NCBI RefSeq assembly: GCF_022524345.1 | Contig: NZ_JAKWJU010000002.1 | Span: 4,130,501-4,194,500, forward strand | DNA: 64,000 nucleotides | Direction of reading: 5' to 3' | From: Streptomyces marispadix | GTDB taxonomy: Bacteria; Actinomycetota; Actinomycetes; Streptomycetales; Streptomycetaceae | In this document: positions 47,991 through 57,453 of the stretch, piece by piece | How positions within the stretch are numbered: the first letter of the stretch is position 1 | Layout: each line of letters opens with the position of its first letter | Program-made: the position numbers and the translations under genes | The notes under the pieces: generated by a model | What the model was told of the DNA's origin: nothing | Database searches by the model: none | Seen by the model: the letters and a program-made list of their open reading frames with translations, nothing else

Positions 47991-48167
47991 GGGCCCAGCC
48001 TGGCATGGAAGGCTCCTTCCGGGGCCCGGTCCGGTGACTTCGGCGAGCGGCTCCGGTCCTCACTCCGCAGGGACTTACGCACACGGAGAGACGTCGAACG
48101 ACCGGCTCCACCGGCTCCAACGGGCCCACCCGCTCCAACGGTTCGTACGACCCCGAAGGCGGCCGGG

Positions 48168-48833
48168 TCAGCCAGCGGAACGCTCGCCGGGCGCCAGATC
48201 CTTCGCCGGGCGTCCCGCAGCCCACACCCACATGGCGAAGCCAGCCGCGAAGCCCAGCATCGTCACCACCCCGCGGGGGTGGAAGATGTGGCTGTCGAAG
48301 AACGACCAGCAGCAGATGAGCAGCACCGCCGTCCCCGGCAGCACGCGTGCCGCCCCGTAGCGGACGCACAGCGCCACCGACGCCGCCGCCACGGCGACGG
48401 TCAGGCACCACACGCCTGCCTGCCCCAGCGCGTCGCCGGTGTGGAAGAGCGGGTTGACGACTTCGCGCCGCCGGTCGCCGCCGTGCTGTTCGGCGATGCC
48501 CGCGCCGATCCCGGCTACGGCGTCGAGCCCCGTGTAGAAGGCGGCGTAGCCGAATGCCGCGGCCCAGGCGACGACGGTCGCCGCCCCGGTGACGTCCCGG
48601 CGTGGCCTTCCCCACAGCGGCAGCACCAGGCCGAGGGCAAGCAGCGGCCAGACGGGCAGCAGCCAGATGTGCAACTCGGCCCAGTGCGCGGCGTTGTGGG
48701 GCCGCAGGCCGCCGGGGTGCCCGAGTCCGAATCCGGCGAGCACGAGGGGCGCGGCGACGACGAGCGCGATGTCGCGCACGAGACTGGCGGGCCGGGGGAG
48801 CCGACCGGGGCTGCTGGGGCTGGTCGCGGACAT
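48168..48833 (-). CDS. Multi-pass integral membrane protein of unknown function
   Basis: The 221-residue protein starts at ATG 48833. It has about six hydrophobic segments (DIALVVAAPLVLAGFGL, LLPVWPLLALGLVLPLW, VVAWAAAFGYAAFYTGLDAVAG, AGVWCLTVAVAAASVAL, VLPGTAVLLICCWSFF, VVTMLGFAAGFAMWVWA). Histidines sit in loops (GLGHPGGLRPHNAAHWAELH; FFDSHIFHPRG) and could bind metal or heme. I do not recognise a family. Confidence 0.7.
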   Translation of the reverse strand: MSATSPSSPGRLPRPASLVRDIALVVAAPLVLAGFGLGHPGGLRPHNAAHWAELHIWLLPVWPLLALGLVLPLWGRPRRDVTGAATVVAWAAAFGYAAFYTGLDAVAGIGAGIAEQHGGDRRREVVNPLFHTGDALGQAGVWCLTVAVAAASVALCVRYGAARVLPGTAVLLICCWSFFDSHIFHPRGVVTMLGFAAGFAMWVWAAGRPAKDLAPGERSAG

Positions 48834-49195
48834 GTCCGTGATGGTAGGGCGGCGGCGCCGCTGTGGCGGGTCCTCGTGGTGCGACGTCACAGAAGGGAAA
48901 GAACTCGGACGGTGGCGAACGGACCGCGCGTCCACAGGCCCCCTGCCCTGGTCGCCCGTGCCGGACGAGGCGACCCGAACGAGCGGCGGTTCGCGCACCC
49001 GGACATCGCACCCCAAAGCCGCCCGGTCACCCAACCCCCTTGCCCCCGCGCCGAGTTCGGGTGTGATTCCCCACGCTCATCCATGGAGCCGATTCGGCCT
49101 CCCGTACGTCGTATCCTCGTACTGTTATCGGCTATGCACTCTCAGCATCCGTCTCGTGATCGAGGCGCCCGTCGAGTCTGGAGATAGACGAACGG
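48834..49195. other. Intergenic region upstream of the sigma/anti-sigma fusion gene
   Basis: No gene is supported. The right end is comparatively AT-rich (TATCCTCGTACTGTTATCGGC, near 49110-49130) and probably contains the promoter of the downstream gene. No confident hexamers could be assigned. Confidence 0.4.
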
Positions 49196-51145
49196 ATGGA
49201 ATGTGCACGACTGTCAGACGCCGAACTCCTCCCGCTCATAAGGGAGGAGGGCGAGTCGTACCGCGAGGCGCTCCGTGAGCTGGAGCGACGGCACCGCGAT
49301 GCGGTGCGGGCGTTCGCCGCGGTGTGCGCCGTGGACGCGGAGGCGGCCGAGGAACTGGCCCGCAACGCGTGGCGCCGTGCGACGACGCTGCGGGAAGGCG
49401 TGTCCGTAGGGGCGGTACGGCCGCACGCGCTGTGCTCGGTGCTGCGTACGACCGCCGACTGGGCCGGGACGGCCAAACGGGGCGAGCTGCACGACGAGTT
49501 GGTCACCTGGATCCAGACCTATGTCTCGGAGGGAAGGGGCGACTCCTCCGCCGACGACTTCCCCCGTACGTCCATGGCGGCGCGTGCCTTCGGCTCGCTG
49601 CCGGACGCGAGCCAGACGGTCCTGTGGCACTACACGGTCGAGTACGACGGCGTGGCGAGGGTCGACCAACTCCTCGGCGGCGGCACCGAGGAGGTCTCCG
49701 TCCTGGAGAGACGGGCGCGCCGGGAGTTCTACAACGCGTATGTGCGCCTCCACGAGGAGGAGATCGAGCACGACGAGTGCCGTCGGCTGCGGCGCACGGT
49801 GCTCGCCTACGCGGACCAGAAGTCGATCGAGACCGCCGCCGAGCTGACTCCGCATCTGGAGTGGTGCGCGCACTGCTCGCAGGCGGTCGACGACCTCGGG
49901 CTGATGCGGGTGCACTGCGGGGCGCTGCTGGCGGAGGCGCTGCTTCCGTGGGGCGGCCCGGAGTACGCCGCGTCCAGCCTCCCGTCGTCCGCGGCCGGGG
50001 CGCTGCGCGGCGGGAACGGCGCGGTCTCGGGTGCCCGCGACGGGGCGGCGGACAGCGGGGCCCGTTCCCGTTCCGGCGCCGGTGCGGGCGGCGGGGAGCG
50101 TTCGTATGAGAGCAGGCTGACGGGCCGTGCGCGGTCGGCGCTCGCCGGATGGGCGGGACGCCTCGCGGATCTGCGGACCGCGGCCTTAGCCGGGGCGCGC
50201 GGAGGCGAGCCCCGTCCGGGCGACGGGCGGCGGCGTTACCGGACGAAGCGTGTGATGCAGAGCGCGCTGGTGGTGACCTTGTCCTCGCTCGTCGTCGCCG
50301 TCGCATACACAGGGGCGTTCCGCCCGGGGGCGCCGCAGAGCAGCGCCTCGCCGCCCGCGCGGGGGGCTTCGCAGACGCCCCTGCCGCCGTCGGGGGCGAA
50401 ACCGACCACGGCGACGGCCACCGCGACGTCGACCGTCACCACGACACGGACCGCGCCGCCACCGCAGAACGGCGGCGGGCAGGGCGGCACAGGGAAGCCG
50501 CCCGCCGTGGTGCAGCCCGTGAACGCGGCGCTGGAGTGGCTCTTCGACACCGTCAACGGCACGACCGCGGCGGACACTTCGGCCAACGGCATCGTGGGCA
50601 CGCTCTTCGGCGACCCGCTGCCCAAGGCCGTCGCCGGTGCCCTGGAGTTCAACGGGGCACAGGACGTCTCCGCGGACGGCTCCGTCCTCGACACCGAGCG
50701 CAGCTTCTCCGTATCGGCCCGCGTGCGGCTGCTCGACAAGGGCGGCCCCATGACCGTCGTCAGCCAGGACGGCTACGACGTCAGCGGCTTCGCGCTCCGG
50801 TACGACGTGAACGAGGACCGCTGGGCGATGAGCATGAGCGAGGACGACTCGCAGGACGTAGAGACGGACGTGGCACTGTCCCGCACGTCGCCCCGCGCCG
50901 GTGTCTGGACCCGACTGACCGGCGTCTACGACGACTCGGGCGACGAGATAAGGCTCTACGTCGACGGACGGCTCCAGGACACGGTCAGCCACGACGGCGA
51001 CTGGCCGGCGGAAGGCGATTTCACGGTCGGGCGGGGCCTGTTGGACGGCGGACCGTTCCAGCAGTTCAGGGGAACCGTCGACGACGTACGGGCCTACGAC
51101 CGTGCGCTCTCGGGGCGCGAGGTGCTGGGGCTCGGCGGGGCGTGA
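49196..51145 (+). CDS. Sigma-factor-like / zinc anti-sigma / membrane / LamG fusion protein
   Basis: The 649-residue protein has four parts. Residues 1-195 resemble an ECF sigma factor: region-2-like HRDAVRAFAAVCAVDAEAAEELARNAWRRA and region-4-like FGSLPDASQTVLWHYTVEYDGVARVDQLLG, then VSVLERRARREFYNAY. Residues 200-235 form a zinc anti-sigma module with H220-x3-C224-x2-C227 (HLEWCAHC). A membrane segment lies at about 353-375. The extracellular part has a Pro/Thr linker and a LamG/concanavalin-like domain (440-645: ALEWLFDTVNG..., LYVDGRLQDTV, GTVDDVRAYDRALSGREV). This suggests a one-protein envelope sensor whose intracellular part is sigma-derived. Confidence 0.82.
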   Translation: MECARLSDAELLPLIREEGESYREALRELERRHRDAVRAFAAVCAVDAEAAEELARNAWRRATTLREGVSVGAVRPHALCSVLRTTADWAGTAKRGELHDELVTWIQTYVSEGRGDSSADDFPRTSMAARAFGSLPDASQTVLWHYTVEYDGVARVDQLLGGGTEEVSVLERRARREFYNAYVRLHEEEIEHDECRRLRRTVLAYADQKSIETAAELTPHLEWCAHCSQAVDDLGLMRVHCGALLAEALLPWGGPEYAASSLPSSAAGALRGGNGAVSGARDGAADSGARSRSGAGAGGGERSYESRLTGRARSALAGWAGRLADLRTAALAGARGGEPRPGDGRRRYRTKRVMQSALVVTLSSLVVAVAYTGAFRPGAPQSSASPPARGASQTPLPPSGAKPTTATATATSTVTTTRTAPPPQNGGGQGGTGKPPAVVQPVNAALEWLFDTVNGTTAADTSANGIVGTLFGDPLPKAVAGALEFNGAQDVSADGSVLDTERSFSVSARVRLLDKGGPMTVVSQDGYDVSGFALRYDVNEDRWAMSMSEDDSQDVETDVALSRTSPRAGVWTRLTGVYDDSGDEIRLYVDGRLQDTVSHDGDWPAEGDFTVGRGLLDGGPFQQFRGTVDDVRAYDRALSGREVLGLGGA

Positions 51146-51280
51146 CCTGACGGCGACGACGGTCGCCGACGGTGGACGACGGCGCGACGGCCGCCGGTTG
51201 CCCTTGCTGATGCCGGGTGTCCACGAGTCGAGGCACGGGTGGCGCCGGCCGGGCGCCGGTGCGTGCGGTCCGGCGGCCGG

Positions 51281-52254
51281 TCAGCCGTCGGAGCTGCTCC
51301 GCGTCCCCCGCCGGGCGAAGGCGTCCTTGCTGCCGCCGTCCCACTCGACGGTGAGCTTGTCACCGGAGCGGACCGCGTCGCCTCCCAGCTCGCTGTCGGC
51401 TTTTCCGTTGGCGCACTTGAGGGCGAGCCTGAAGACGGCGCCCGACTTGCGTGCCTCGCCGACGCCGGGACAGGTGCTCAGCGCTCCCGGCCGGTTGTAG
51501 GAGACGGCCTGCTTGCCGGCGGACTTCCCGGACCGCGCCACCTTGCCGATCGTCAGCACCGCGCCGCCCTGCGAACGCCACTGGCCGGTGTAGTCGCCGC
51601 CGCCCGCGCCGTCTCCGGGGCGTCCTGCGCCTTCCTCGCCTTCCTTGCCGCCCTTGCCGTTGTCGTCGTCACCGTCCTGGGCGCCGCCCGACTTGCCGCC
51701 CTCGGGGCGCTCACCGGCGGAGGAGGAACCGGCCGGTGCCTCCTCGCTCGCACCGGCGCCACCGCCCGACTCGCCCTGGACCATGTAGTACACGCCCCCG
51801 GCCGCGAGCAGCAGCCCGATGAGGGTGCTGACGACGAGGACGGTGAGCCTCGACTTCGAGCGGGCCTCCTGCCGGGTCACCACGGGGCCGTAGCCGTACT
51901 GCGACATCCCCCGGCCGCCCCCGCCGTAGCCGTACGACTCGTCGTAGCCGTAGGGGGGAGGGGGCGGCGGCGGTGCCTCCCAGCGCTCCCAGGGCTCCCA
52001 CGGCGGCTGCGCGGTCGGCTCCCACGGCGACTGCTGCTCGGGGGGTGGCTCCGGCGGCGGCTGCGGAGGCAGCCGGCGGGAGTCGGCGTCCCAGTAGCCG
52101 AAGCCTGCCGTGGGCGGCTGCGGCGGCGGCTGCCGCGACGGCCTGGATCTCGGCGGCATGGGCCTCGGCGTCGGCTGCTGCGGTATCGGTGGCGCAGGAG
52201 GCCGCTCCCCCTGGACCGAGGACTGCCGTAACGGTCCTGCGGTGGCTCAGTCAT
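51281..52254 (-). CDS. Proline-rich single-pass membrane protein, apparent frameshift near the start
   Basis: Coding sequence ending at 51281 has a Pro/Gln/Tyr-rich cytoplasmic region, one membrane segment (SRLTVLVVSTLIGLLLAAGGVYYMVQG), an acidic Gly-rich linker and an extracellular domain with two cysteines (YTGQWRSQGGAVLTIG... LKCANGKADSELGGDAV). Coding in this frame extends upstream to about 52240 (VQGERPPAPPIPQQPTPRP) but has no start codon. A well-spaced start (AGAGGTG then ATG 52254, MTEPPQDRYG) lies in a different frame. One missing base near 52223 would join them. The function is unknown. Confidence 0.75.
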
Positions 52255-52703
52255 AGCGAACACCTCTGCGCACGTGCCCGCAGCCGCCCGGGACCTCGGC
52301 TGGCCAGATGGCCCGAATTCCGCCCTGGCCGGTCTCGTTCGGCTACGGGCCCGCCGCTTCTACACGACAAGTGAGCGGGCCACGTGACTCATCCTCCGTC
52401 ATCGGGACGCCGCCCCGCAGCCGAAACGGGAGCAAGTGTGCGGTACATCGGCAGTGCGTGCGGGATTTCGGGGGCTGTTTCCGGCCGGTTCCGGTCCGGT
52501 TCCGCGGCCGGTTCCCGTACGGGTGCGGTGCCGGGAGCCGGGAGCCGGGAGCCGGGAGCCGGGGCCGGACGAGCCGCATGGTCCCGGTAGCAGCGAACTC
52601 CCGTAGTCATAGCCCCGGTTCGGGCCGGGGCGGGTCTTCGGGCACCGAACAGGTCTCGGGTGGGGAACAGGTCTCGGGCCTGGAGCCGGGAGTCCCGCGC
52701 CGG
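52255..52703. other. Intergenic region between a membrane gene and the response-regulator gene
   Basis: No gene is supported. It carries a 7-bp tandem repeat (52531-52565) and, just left of it, several copies of CCGGTTC-like sequence. Both flanking genes are on the minus strand, so this is the 3' side of the response-regulator operon. Confidence 0.5.
52531..52565. repeat. Heptanucleotide tandem repeat CCGGGAG
   Basis: Four perfect copies of CCGGGAG (52531-52558) are followed by a degenerate fifth (CCGGGGC). Confidence 0.9.
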
Positions 52704-53555
52704 TCAGACGAGGCGGCGCGCGGCTGCCCAGCGGGTGAGTTCGTGGCGGTTGGAGAGCTGGAGCTTGCGCAGCACCGCCGAGACGTGCGACTCGACCGTC
52801 TTCACCGAGATGAAGAGCTGCTTCGCCACTTCCTTGTACGCATAGCCCCGGGCGATGAGGCGCAGCACCTCGCGTTCGCGCTGCGTGAGCCGGTCGAGGT
52901 CCTCGTCGAGCGGCGGGGCGTCGGTGGAGGCGAAGGCGTCGAGTACGAAGCCCGCGAGGCGGGGCGAGAAGACGGCGTCGCCCTCGGATACGCGGAAGAT
53001 CGCGTCGACGAGATCGGCACCGGTGATGGTCTTGGTGACATAGCCGCGTGCGCCGCCGCGGATAACGCCGATGACGTCCTCGGCGGCGTCCGAAACGGAG
53101 AGGGCGAGGAAGCGCACGGGAGAGTCCGCGGCACCGGACAACGAGCTGCTGCGGCGCAGCACTTCGACCCCGCCTCCGCCCGGGAGGTGCACGTCCAGCA
53201 GGACCACGTCGGGCCGGGTGGCGGTGATGACGGAGACGGCCTGCTCCACGTCTCCGGCCTCGCCGACGACGTCGACGCCCGTCTCGTCCGTACGTCCGAT
53301 CTCCGCCTGGACGCCCGCGCGGAACATCCGGTGGTCGTCGACGAGTACCACTCGCACCCGGCGGGACGAGGAGTGAGCCGCGTCGGTCCCCGCGGCCGGG
53401 GCGGTTCCCGGTTCGGTGCCCGCGGCCGGGGCGGCGCCTGTGCCGGGTCCGTGCGCCGGGTCGTTCGTACGGCCTTCGGCGTTCACATCGGAAGCCGGTC
53501 CCGTGCCCGTGTCCGGGCCGCCGTCTCCAGCGGTGCCTGGTGTCTCGTCCGTCAC
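52704..53555 (-). CDS. LuxR/NarL-type response regulator
   Basis: The 283-residue regulator starts at GTG 53555, overlapping the kinase stop (GTGA). The first 65 residues are Gly/Thr/Ala-rich. The receiver domain has VVLVDDHRMFRAGV, phosphoacceptor Asp in VVLLDVHLPGGGG, LALSVSD and GYVTKTI (Lys). The helix-turn-helix reads LTQREREVLRLIARGYAYKEVAKQ and ISVKTVESHVSAVLRKLQL. It is the cognate partner of the PspC-domain kinase and probably controls envelope-stress genes such as the divergent PspC gene. Confidence 0.93.
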   Translation of the reverse strand: MTDETPGTAGDGGPDTGTGPASDVNAEGRTNDPAHGPGTGAAPAAGTEPGTAPAAGTDAAHSSSRRVRVVLVDDHRMFRAGVQAEIGRTDETGVDVVGEAGDVEQAVSVITATRPDVVLLDVHLPGGGGVEVLRRSSSLSGAADSPVRFLALSVSDAAEDVIGVIRGGARGYVTKTITGADLVDAIFRVSEGDAVFSPRLAGFVLDAFASTDAPPLDEDLDRLTQREREVLRLIARGYAYKEVAKQLFISVKTVESHVSAVLRKLQLSNRHELTRWAAARRLV

Positions 53556-55018
53556 GACTCGGCCGCCCTCTCCATCTCCAGCTCCACCTCTGTCCCCTCG
53601 CCCGGCGCCGACCGCAGCCTGGCCGTACCCCCGTGACGCCGCATGCGGCCGACGATCGACTCGCGTACGCCCATGCGGTCCTCCGGCACCGCGTCCGGGT
53701 CGAAGCCCGGCCCGCGGTCGCGTACGGAGACGAAGACCGTACGGCCCTCCACCTCCGCGAAGACCTGGACGGCTCCTCCCCCGGGGGCTCCTGCATGGGC
53801 CGCGGCCCCGTCGCCACCGTACTTCGCGGCGTTCACCATCGCCTCGCGTGCGGCCTGGATCTGGGCGTCCAGCCCTTCGTCGAGGGGACAGTCGCCGACG
53901 CAGACGACCTCGATCGGCACCCCGTGGTCGTCCTCGACCTCCGCCGCAGTCGACTTGACGGCTTCGGAGAGGGTCTGCGGTCTGCGGTCCTCCTCCTTGC
54001 CGTTCCCGCGCGGCCTGTACAGCCAGTTGCGCAGCTCCCGCTCCTGCGCCCGTGCGAGACGGGCGACTTCGCGGGGGTCGTCGGCGCTTCGCTGGATGAG
54101 CGTGAGGGTGTGCAGCACCGAGTCGTGGACGTGGGCTGCGACTTCGGCCCGTTCCTGGGCGCGGATGCGCATCAGGCGTTCCTCCGAGAGGTCCTGCATC
54201 ATCCGTACGAGATACGGGCCCGCGAGCAGCGCGACCCCCACGAGCACGGCGAGGGCGGCCTGAAGTACGGGACCGAGACGGCTCGCCGAGCCCTGCACCA
54301 CGACGATCCCGCTCACGCCGACCGCCACCAGCACCACGCCGGCGGCGCTGCGCGCGATCGGTACCAGCCCCCGGCGGCGGGTGACTTCGGCCCAGTGCGC
54401 ACGTCGGGCGTCGTCGGCCTGGCGCCAGACCAGGACGACCCCGAGGCCGATCAGCAGCACCGGCCAGAGATAGGTGTTGACCCTGCCGAACTGGAGGTTG
54501 TCGGCGATCACGGCCGCGCCGACGAGCAGTGCCAGTACGGCGAAGAGCTGGCCCTTGTCGGGTTTGCGCACGCGGAGCCGCGCCCAGCCGTAGGCGTCCT
54601 GGCTGTCCGGTGTGCCCTGGGCGTCCTCGCCGTGCCATCCGGGCGTGGAGCCGGGCGGGGCGCTCTTGCGCCCGGTGCCTCCGAGGGCACCCGTACCGGC
54701 GGCCCCGACGGTGGCGCCGGAGCCTGCCGTGCCGGTGTCCACGCCGCCGGTGCCCAGCGGCACCACGAACCAGAACGCCGCGTAGAGCAGCACGCCCAGC
54801 CCGTCCGTCACCGTGAGGGCGACGAAGACGATCCGCACCCAGGAGACCGGCAGGCCCAAGTGGCCTGCCAGGCCCCGCGCCACGCCCCCGAGCATGCGTC
54901 CTTCGGCGCTGCGGTAGAGCTTGCGCAGCGGAGGCGGCGGGGCGTCGTCGGCGGGCGGGCCGCCGCCGGCCGCGTGTGCGGCTCCGACGCCGCCGGCGGT
55001 CGACGAGGCGGGGGTCAT
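53552..55018 (-). CDS. PspC-domain sensor histidine kinase (HisKA_3 type)
   Basis: The 488-residue kinase starts at ATG 55018. An N-terminal PspC domain (about 25-90; PLRKLYRSAEGRMLGGVARGLAGHLGLPVSWVRIVFV) includes the first membrane segment. Further hydrophobic segments follow (FAVLALLVGAAVIADN, YLWPVLLIGLGVVLVW, AAGVVLVAVGVSGIVVV, VLQAALAVLVGVALLAG). The dimerisation helix carries the phosphoacceptor in AEVAAHVHDSVLHTLTLIQ. The ATPase domain has AAREAMVNAAKYGG (N-box) and DRGPGFDPDAVPEDRMGVRESIVGRM. It is co-translated with the response regulator and divergent from a PspC/LiaF-like gene. Confidence 0.93.
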   Translation of the reverse strand: MTPASSTAGGVGAAHAAGGGPPADDAPPPPLRKLYRSAEGRMLGGVARGLAGHLGLPVSWVRIVFVALTVTDGLGVLLYAAFWFVVPLGTGGVDTGTAGSGATVGAAGTGALGGTGRKSAPPGSTPGWHGEDAQGTPDSQDAYGWARLRVRKPDKGQLFAVLALLVGAAVIADNLQFGRVNTYLWPVLLIGLGVVLVWRQADDARRAHWAEVTRRRGLVPIARSAAGVVLVAVGVSGIVVVQGSASRLGPVLQAALAVLVGVALLAGPYLVRMMQDLSEERLMRIRAQERAEVAAHVHDSVLHTLTLIQRSADDPREVARLARAQERELRNWLYRPRGNGKEEDRRPQTLSEAVKSTAAEVEDDHGVPIEVVCVGDCPLDEGLDAQIQAAREAMVNAAKYGGDGAAAHAGAPGGGAVQVFAEVEGRTVFVSVRDRGPGFDPDAVPEDRMGVRESIVGRMRRHGGTARLRSAPGEGTEVELEMERAAES

Positions 55019-55238
55019 GCACCGATCGTCACACGTTCGTGAGTGATGAGACATCAGGGTGGACCCTGATCCCTTCCCGTACGTGGCCGTAGAGCTCTTC
55101 CCGTACGTGGGCGTGGGGCGGCGCCTGCGCGGCCGTGGGACGGAGGACGTCACGGGCCGGTGACCGTCGGGCCGTATCAGGGTCCTGTGGGGGACGGGCC
55201 CCGATGTGACTACGGGAGCGACGCGACACCATAGGCGC

Positions 55239-57002
55239 ATGACCGAGGACGACGAGCACGCGCCGGGCGGCGGTGGCGCCCGCGGCGGTGGCGGTGCGGA
55301 GGCCCGCCACGGCGCCGGGGAGCGGGGCGACCGGGACCGTGCCGACCGCGACCGTGCCGGTCGCGGTGGCGGCGACTCCGGCCGGGGCGCGGGCGCGCAC
55401 ACCGGCGAACGCGCAGGCCCGACGCGCCCCGCGCCCCGCCTCGTACGCAGCCGCCGTCCCAAGGTCGTCGCCGGAGTGTGCTCGGGCCTGGGCCGCTGCT
55501 TCGGCCTCGACCCCGTCATCTTCCGTGTGCCCCTGGTCGTGCTCTCCGTCGTCGGCGGGCTCGGCCTCGTCTTCTACGGCGCCGCCTGGCTGTTGATCCC
55601 CGCCGAAGGCGAGCGCCAGAACGAGGCACGTTGGCTGCTGTCGGGCCGCGTCGAGGGCACGACGCTCTCCGCGATCCTCGTCGCCCTCGTGGGCTGCGGC
55701 CTCTTCCTCGCCTCGCTCGGCAGCCGCAGCACTCCCTTCTCCCTGCTGCTGGCGGCAGCGGTCGGCGGTGCCGCGTACTGGTCGCACCACCGTCGTGAGG
55801 CCGAGGCCGCCGAGGCGGTCGGCGCTCCGGTCGACCCCACCACCGCGCACGCGGTCGCCGACGCGCCCCCGGAGGCGCAGGCTCCGCCCGTGCCGGGCAT
55901 GCCGTCGTGGTGGCGTGAGCCGCTGACGAAGGACGGCACAGGCGGGCCCATGGACACCGGCTATCTGTGGGGGCCCGACGACGGCACGGGCCCGGCGGAC
56001 GTACGTGATCTGCCGGGCGCCCGAGCCCGCGGGTGGGCCGGCGGTCCCGTGCCCGGTTCCGTACGTGGTCCGATACGTGTGGGGCGGCGGCGCGAGCGTT
56101 CGTTCGGCGGGCTCGTGGCGATGCTGGCCGCTGCGGCGGCGGTCGCCGGTGCCGCCCCGGGCTGGGACTCCCGGCCGCTCGGCACGAGCCTCACCGTCGG
56201 GTTTGCCTGTGCGCTCGCGGTGTGGGGACTCGGGTTCGCCGTCAGCGCGTTCGCGGGACGGGTCGGCTTCGGCAGCCTCGTACTGACGGTCGGCACCGCC
56301 GTGATGCTGACGGGCGTCTCCCTGATCCCGAAGAGCATCGGCACGGACTGGCGCGACGCCGCATGGGCACCGGCCTCCGCCGCGGACGTCGCCCCGGTCT
56401 ACGAACTCGACGGCGGCAACGGCGAACTCGACCTCGGCCACATCCGCTTCCGCGGCGACCGCAAGACCGTACGTACGAAGGCACGGATCGGTGTCGGGAC
56501 GCTGAAGGTCGTCGTGCCGAGCGACACTCGCGTCGAACTGACCGCGGACCTCACCGGCGGCGAACTGCGCCTGCCCACGCAGACCGACCACGAGGGAGAC
56601 CACTTCGTGGTGGAGAGCTCCGGCGGCTTCGACCGGCACGAGCGATGGACGCTGCCCGCCGCGGGTCCGGGCGCGGGCCCACGTACGGGCCCCGGGGCAG
56701 ATACCGGGCCCGGGACCGGGGCGGACGGCTCCGGTCCACGCGGGGACAAGGCTGAGAAGGGAACGCTGGAGCTGTCCGTGGGAATGACGTTCGGACAGGT
56801 CGAGATCGTGCGGCTGCTTCCCACCGGCGAACGCACCGACCACTTGCCCGGCGACGTGGTGCCCCACGAGGAGCAGGTGCGCGAGCATCTACGCGGTCAT
56901 CCACGCGAGTACGTACGCGAACACGTAGGAGACCACGTACGCGAACACGTGCGAGACCACGGGAGTCTTGGGGACCACTGGAATCCGGGAGGCGGCCGAT
57001 GA
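55239..57002 (+). CDS. PspC/LiaF-like membrane protein
   Basis: The 587-residue protein has a charged Gly/Arg-rich start (about 75 residues) and a PspC domain (RLVRSRRPKVVAGVCSGLGRCFGLDPVIFRVPLVVLSVVGGLGLVFYGAAWLLIP, quoted in part). About five more membrane segments follow. A C-terminal beta domain like LiaF/DUF2154 (VYELDGGNGELDLGHIRFRGDR..., IGVGTLKVVVPSDTRVELTADL) comes next. The extreme C-terminus repeats HVREHVRDH-like units. LiaF-type proteins restrain LiaS kinases under envelope stress, which fits the divergent PspC-kinase operon. Confidence 0.85.
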   Translation: MTEDDEHAPGGGGARGGGGAEARHGAGERGDRDRADRDRAGRGGGDSGRGAGAHTGERAGPTRPAPRLVRSRRPKVVAGVCSGLGRCFGLDPVIFRVPLVVLSVVGGLGLVFYGAAWLLIPAEGERQNEARWLLSGRVEGTTLSAILVALVGCGLFLASLGSRSTPFSLLLAAAVGGAAYWSHHRREAEAAEAVGAPVDPTTAHAVADAPPEAQAPPVPGMPSWWREPLTKDGTGGPMDTGYLWGPDDGTGPADVRDLPGARARGWAGGPVPGSVRGPIRVGRRRERSFGGLVAMLAAAAAVAGAAPGWDSRPLGTSLTVGFACALAVWGLGFAVSAFAGRVGFGSLVLTVGTAVMLTGVSLIPKSIGTDWRDAAWAPASAADVAPVYELDGGNGELDLGHIRFRGDRKTVRTKARIGVGTLKVVVPSDTRVELTADLTGGELRLPTQTDHEGDHFVVESSGGFDRHERWTLPAAGPGAGPRTGPGADTGPGTGADGSGPRGDKAEKGTLELSVGMTFGQVEIVRLLPTGERTDHLPGDVVPHEEQVREHLRGHPREYVREHVGDHVREHVRDHGSLGDHWNPGGGR

Positions 57003-57409
57003 CCCGGCACCGCTTCGAACCCGCCCGGCTTCTCCTCGGACTGCTGCTCCTGGGCACGGCGGTGACTTACGCGATGAACGCCCTGGGGGAGTGGCACGTA
57101 CCGCTGTGGGCCCTGCTGGCACTGGTGCCCGCCTCGCTGCTGGCGGCGGCCTTCGTGGCGGTGGCGACCTTCGCCGTGCGTCGCATGCTGCGGCGGCGGC
57201 GAACCGCTGCGCGGCGCACACTCGGAGGCATGCCGGTGGACGAACTGCGCGACGGATACGAGCAGTTGCACAAGGACAACGGCGGGGCGAAGGACCAGGA
57301 AGGCAGGCGGCGGGAAGGCGGGCAGCCGGAGGGCGGGCAGCCGGAGGGCGGGGACCCGGGCGCCCGGAGTTCCGAGGGGCACGGCGACGGGACCGGCGAC
57401 ACGCAGTGA
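56999..57409 (+). CDS. Small two-segment membrane protein
   Basis: The 136-residue product begins four bases inside the preceding stop (ATGA overlap). It has two hydrophobic segments (LLLGLLLLGTAVTYAMNAL and ALLALVPASLLAAAFVAVATFAV), a basic RRMLRRRRTAARR stretch and a hydrophilic tail with two QPEGG repeats. Coupling to the PspC/LiaF-like gene suggests it works with it. No family was recognised. Confidence 0.75.
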   Translation: MTRHRFEPARLLLGLLLLGTAVTYAMNALGEWHVPLWALLALVPASLLAAAFVAVATFAVRRMLRRRRTAARRTLGGMPVDELRDGYEQLHKDNGGAKDQEGRRREGGQPEGGQPEGGDPGARSSEGHGDGTGDTQ

Positions 57410-57453
57410 GCCCGTGTCGGCAGCGAGCCCGTACAGCAGTGCTGCCGGGCACT

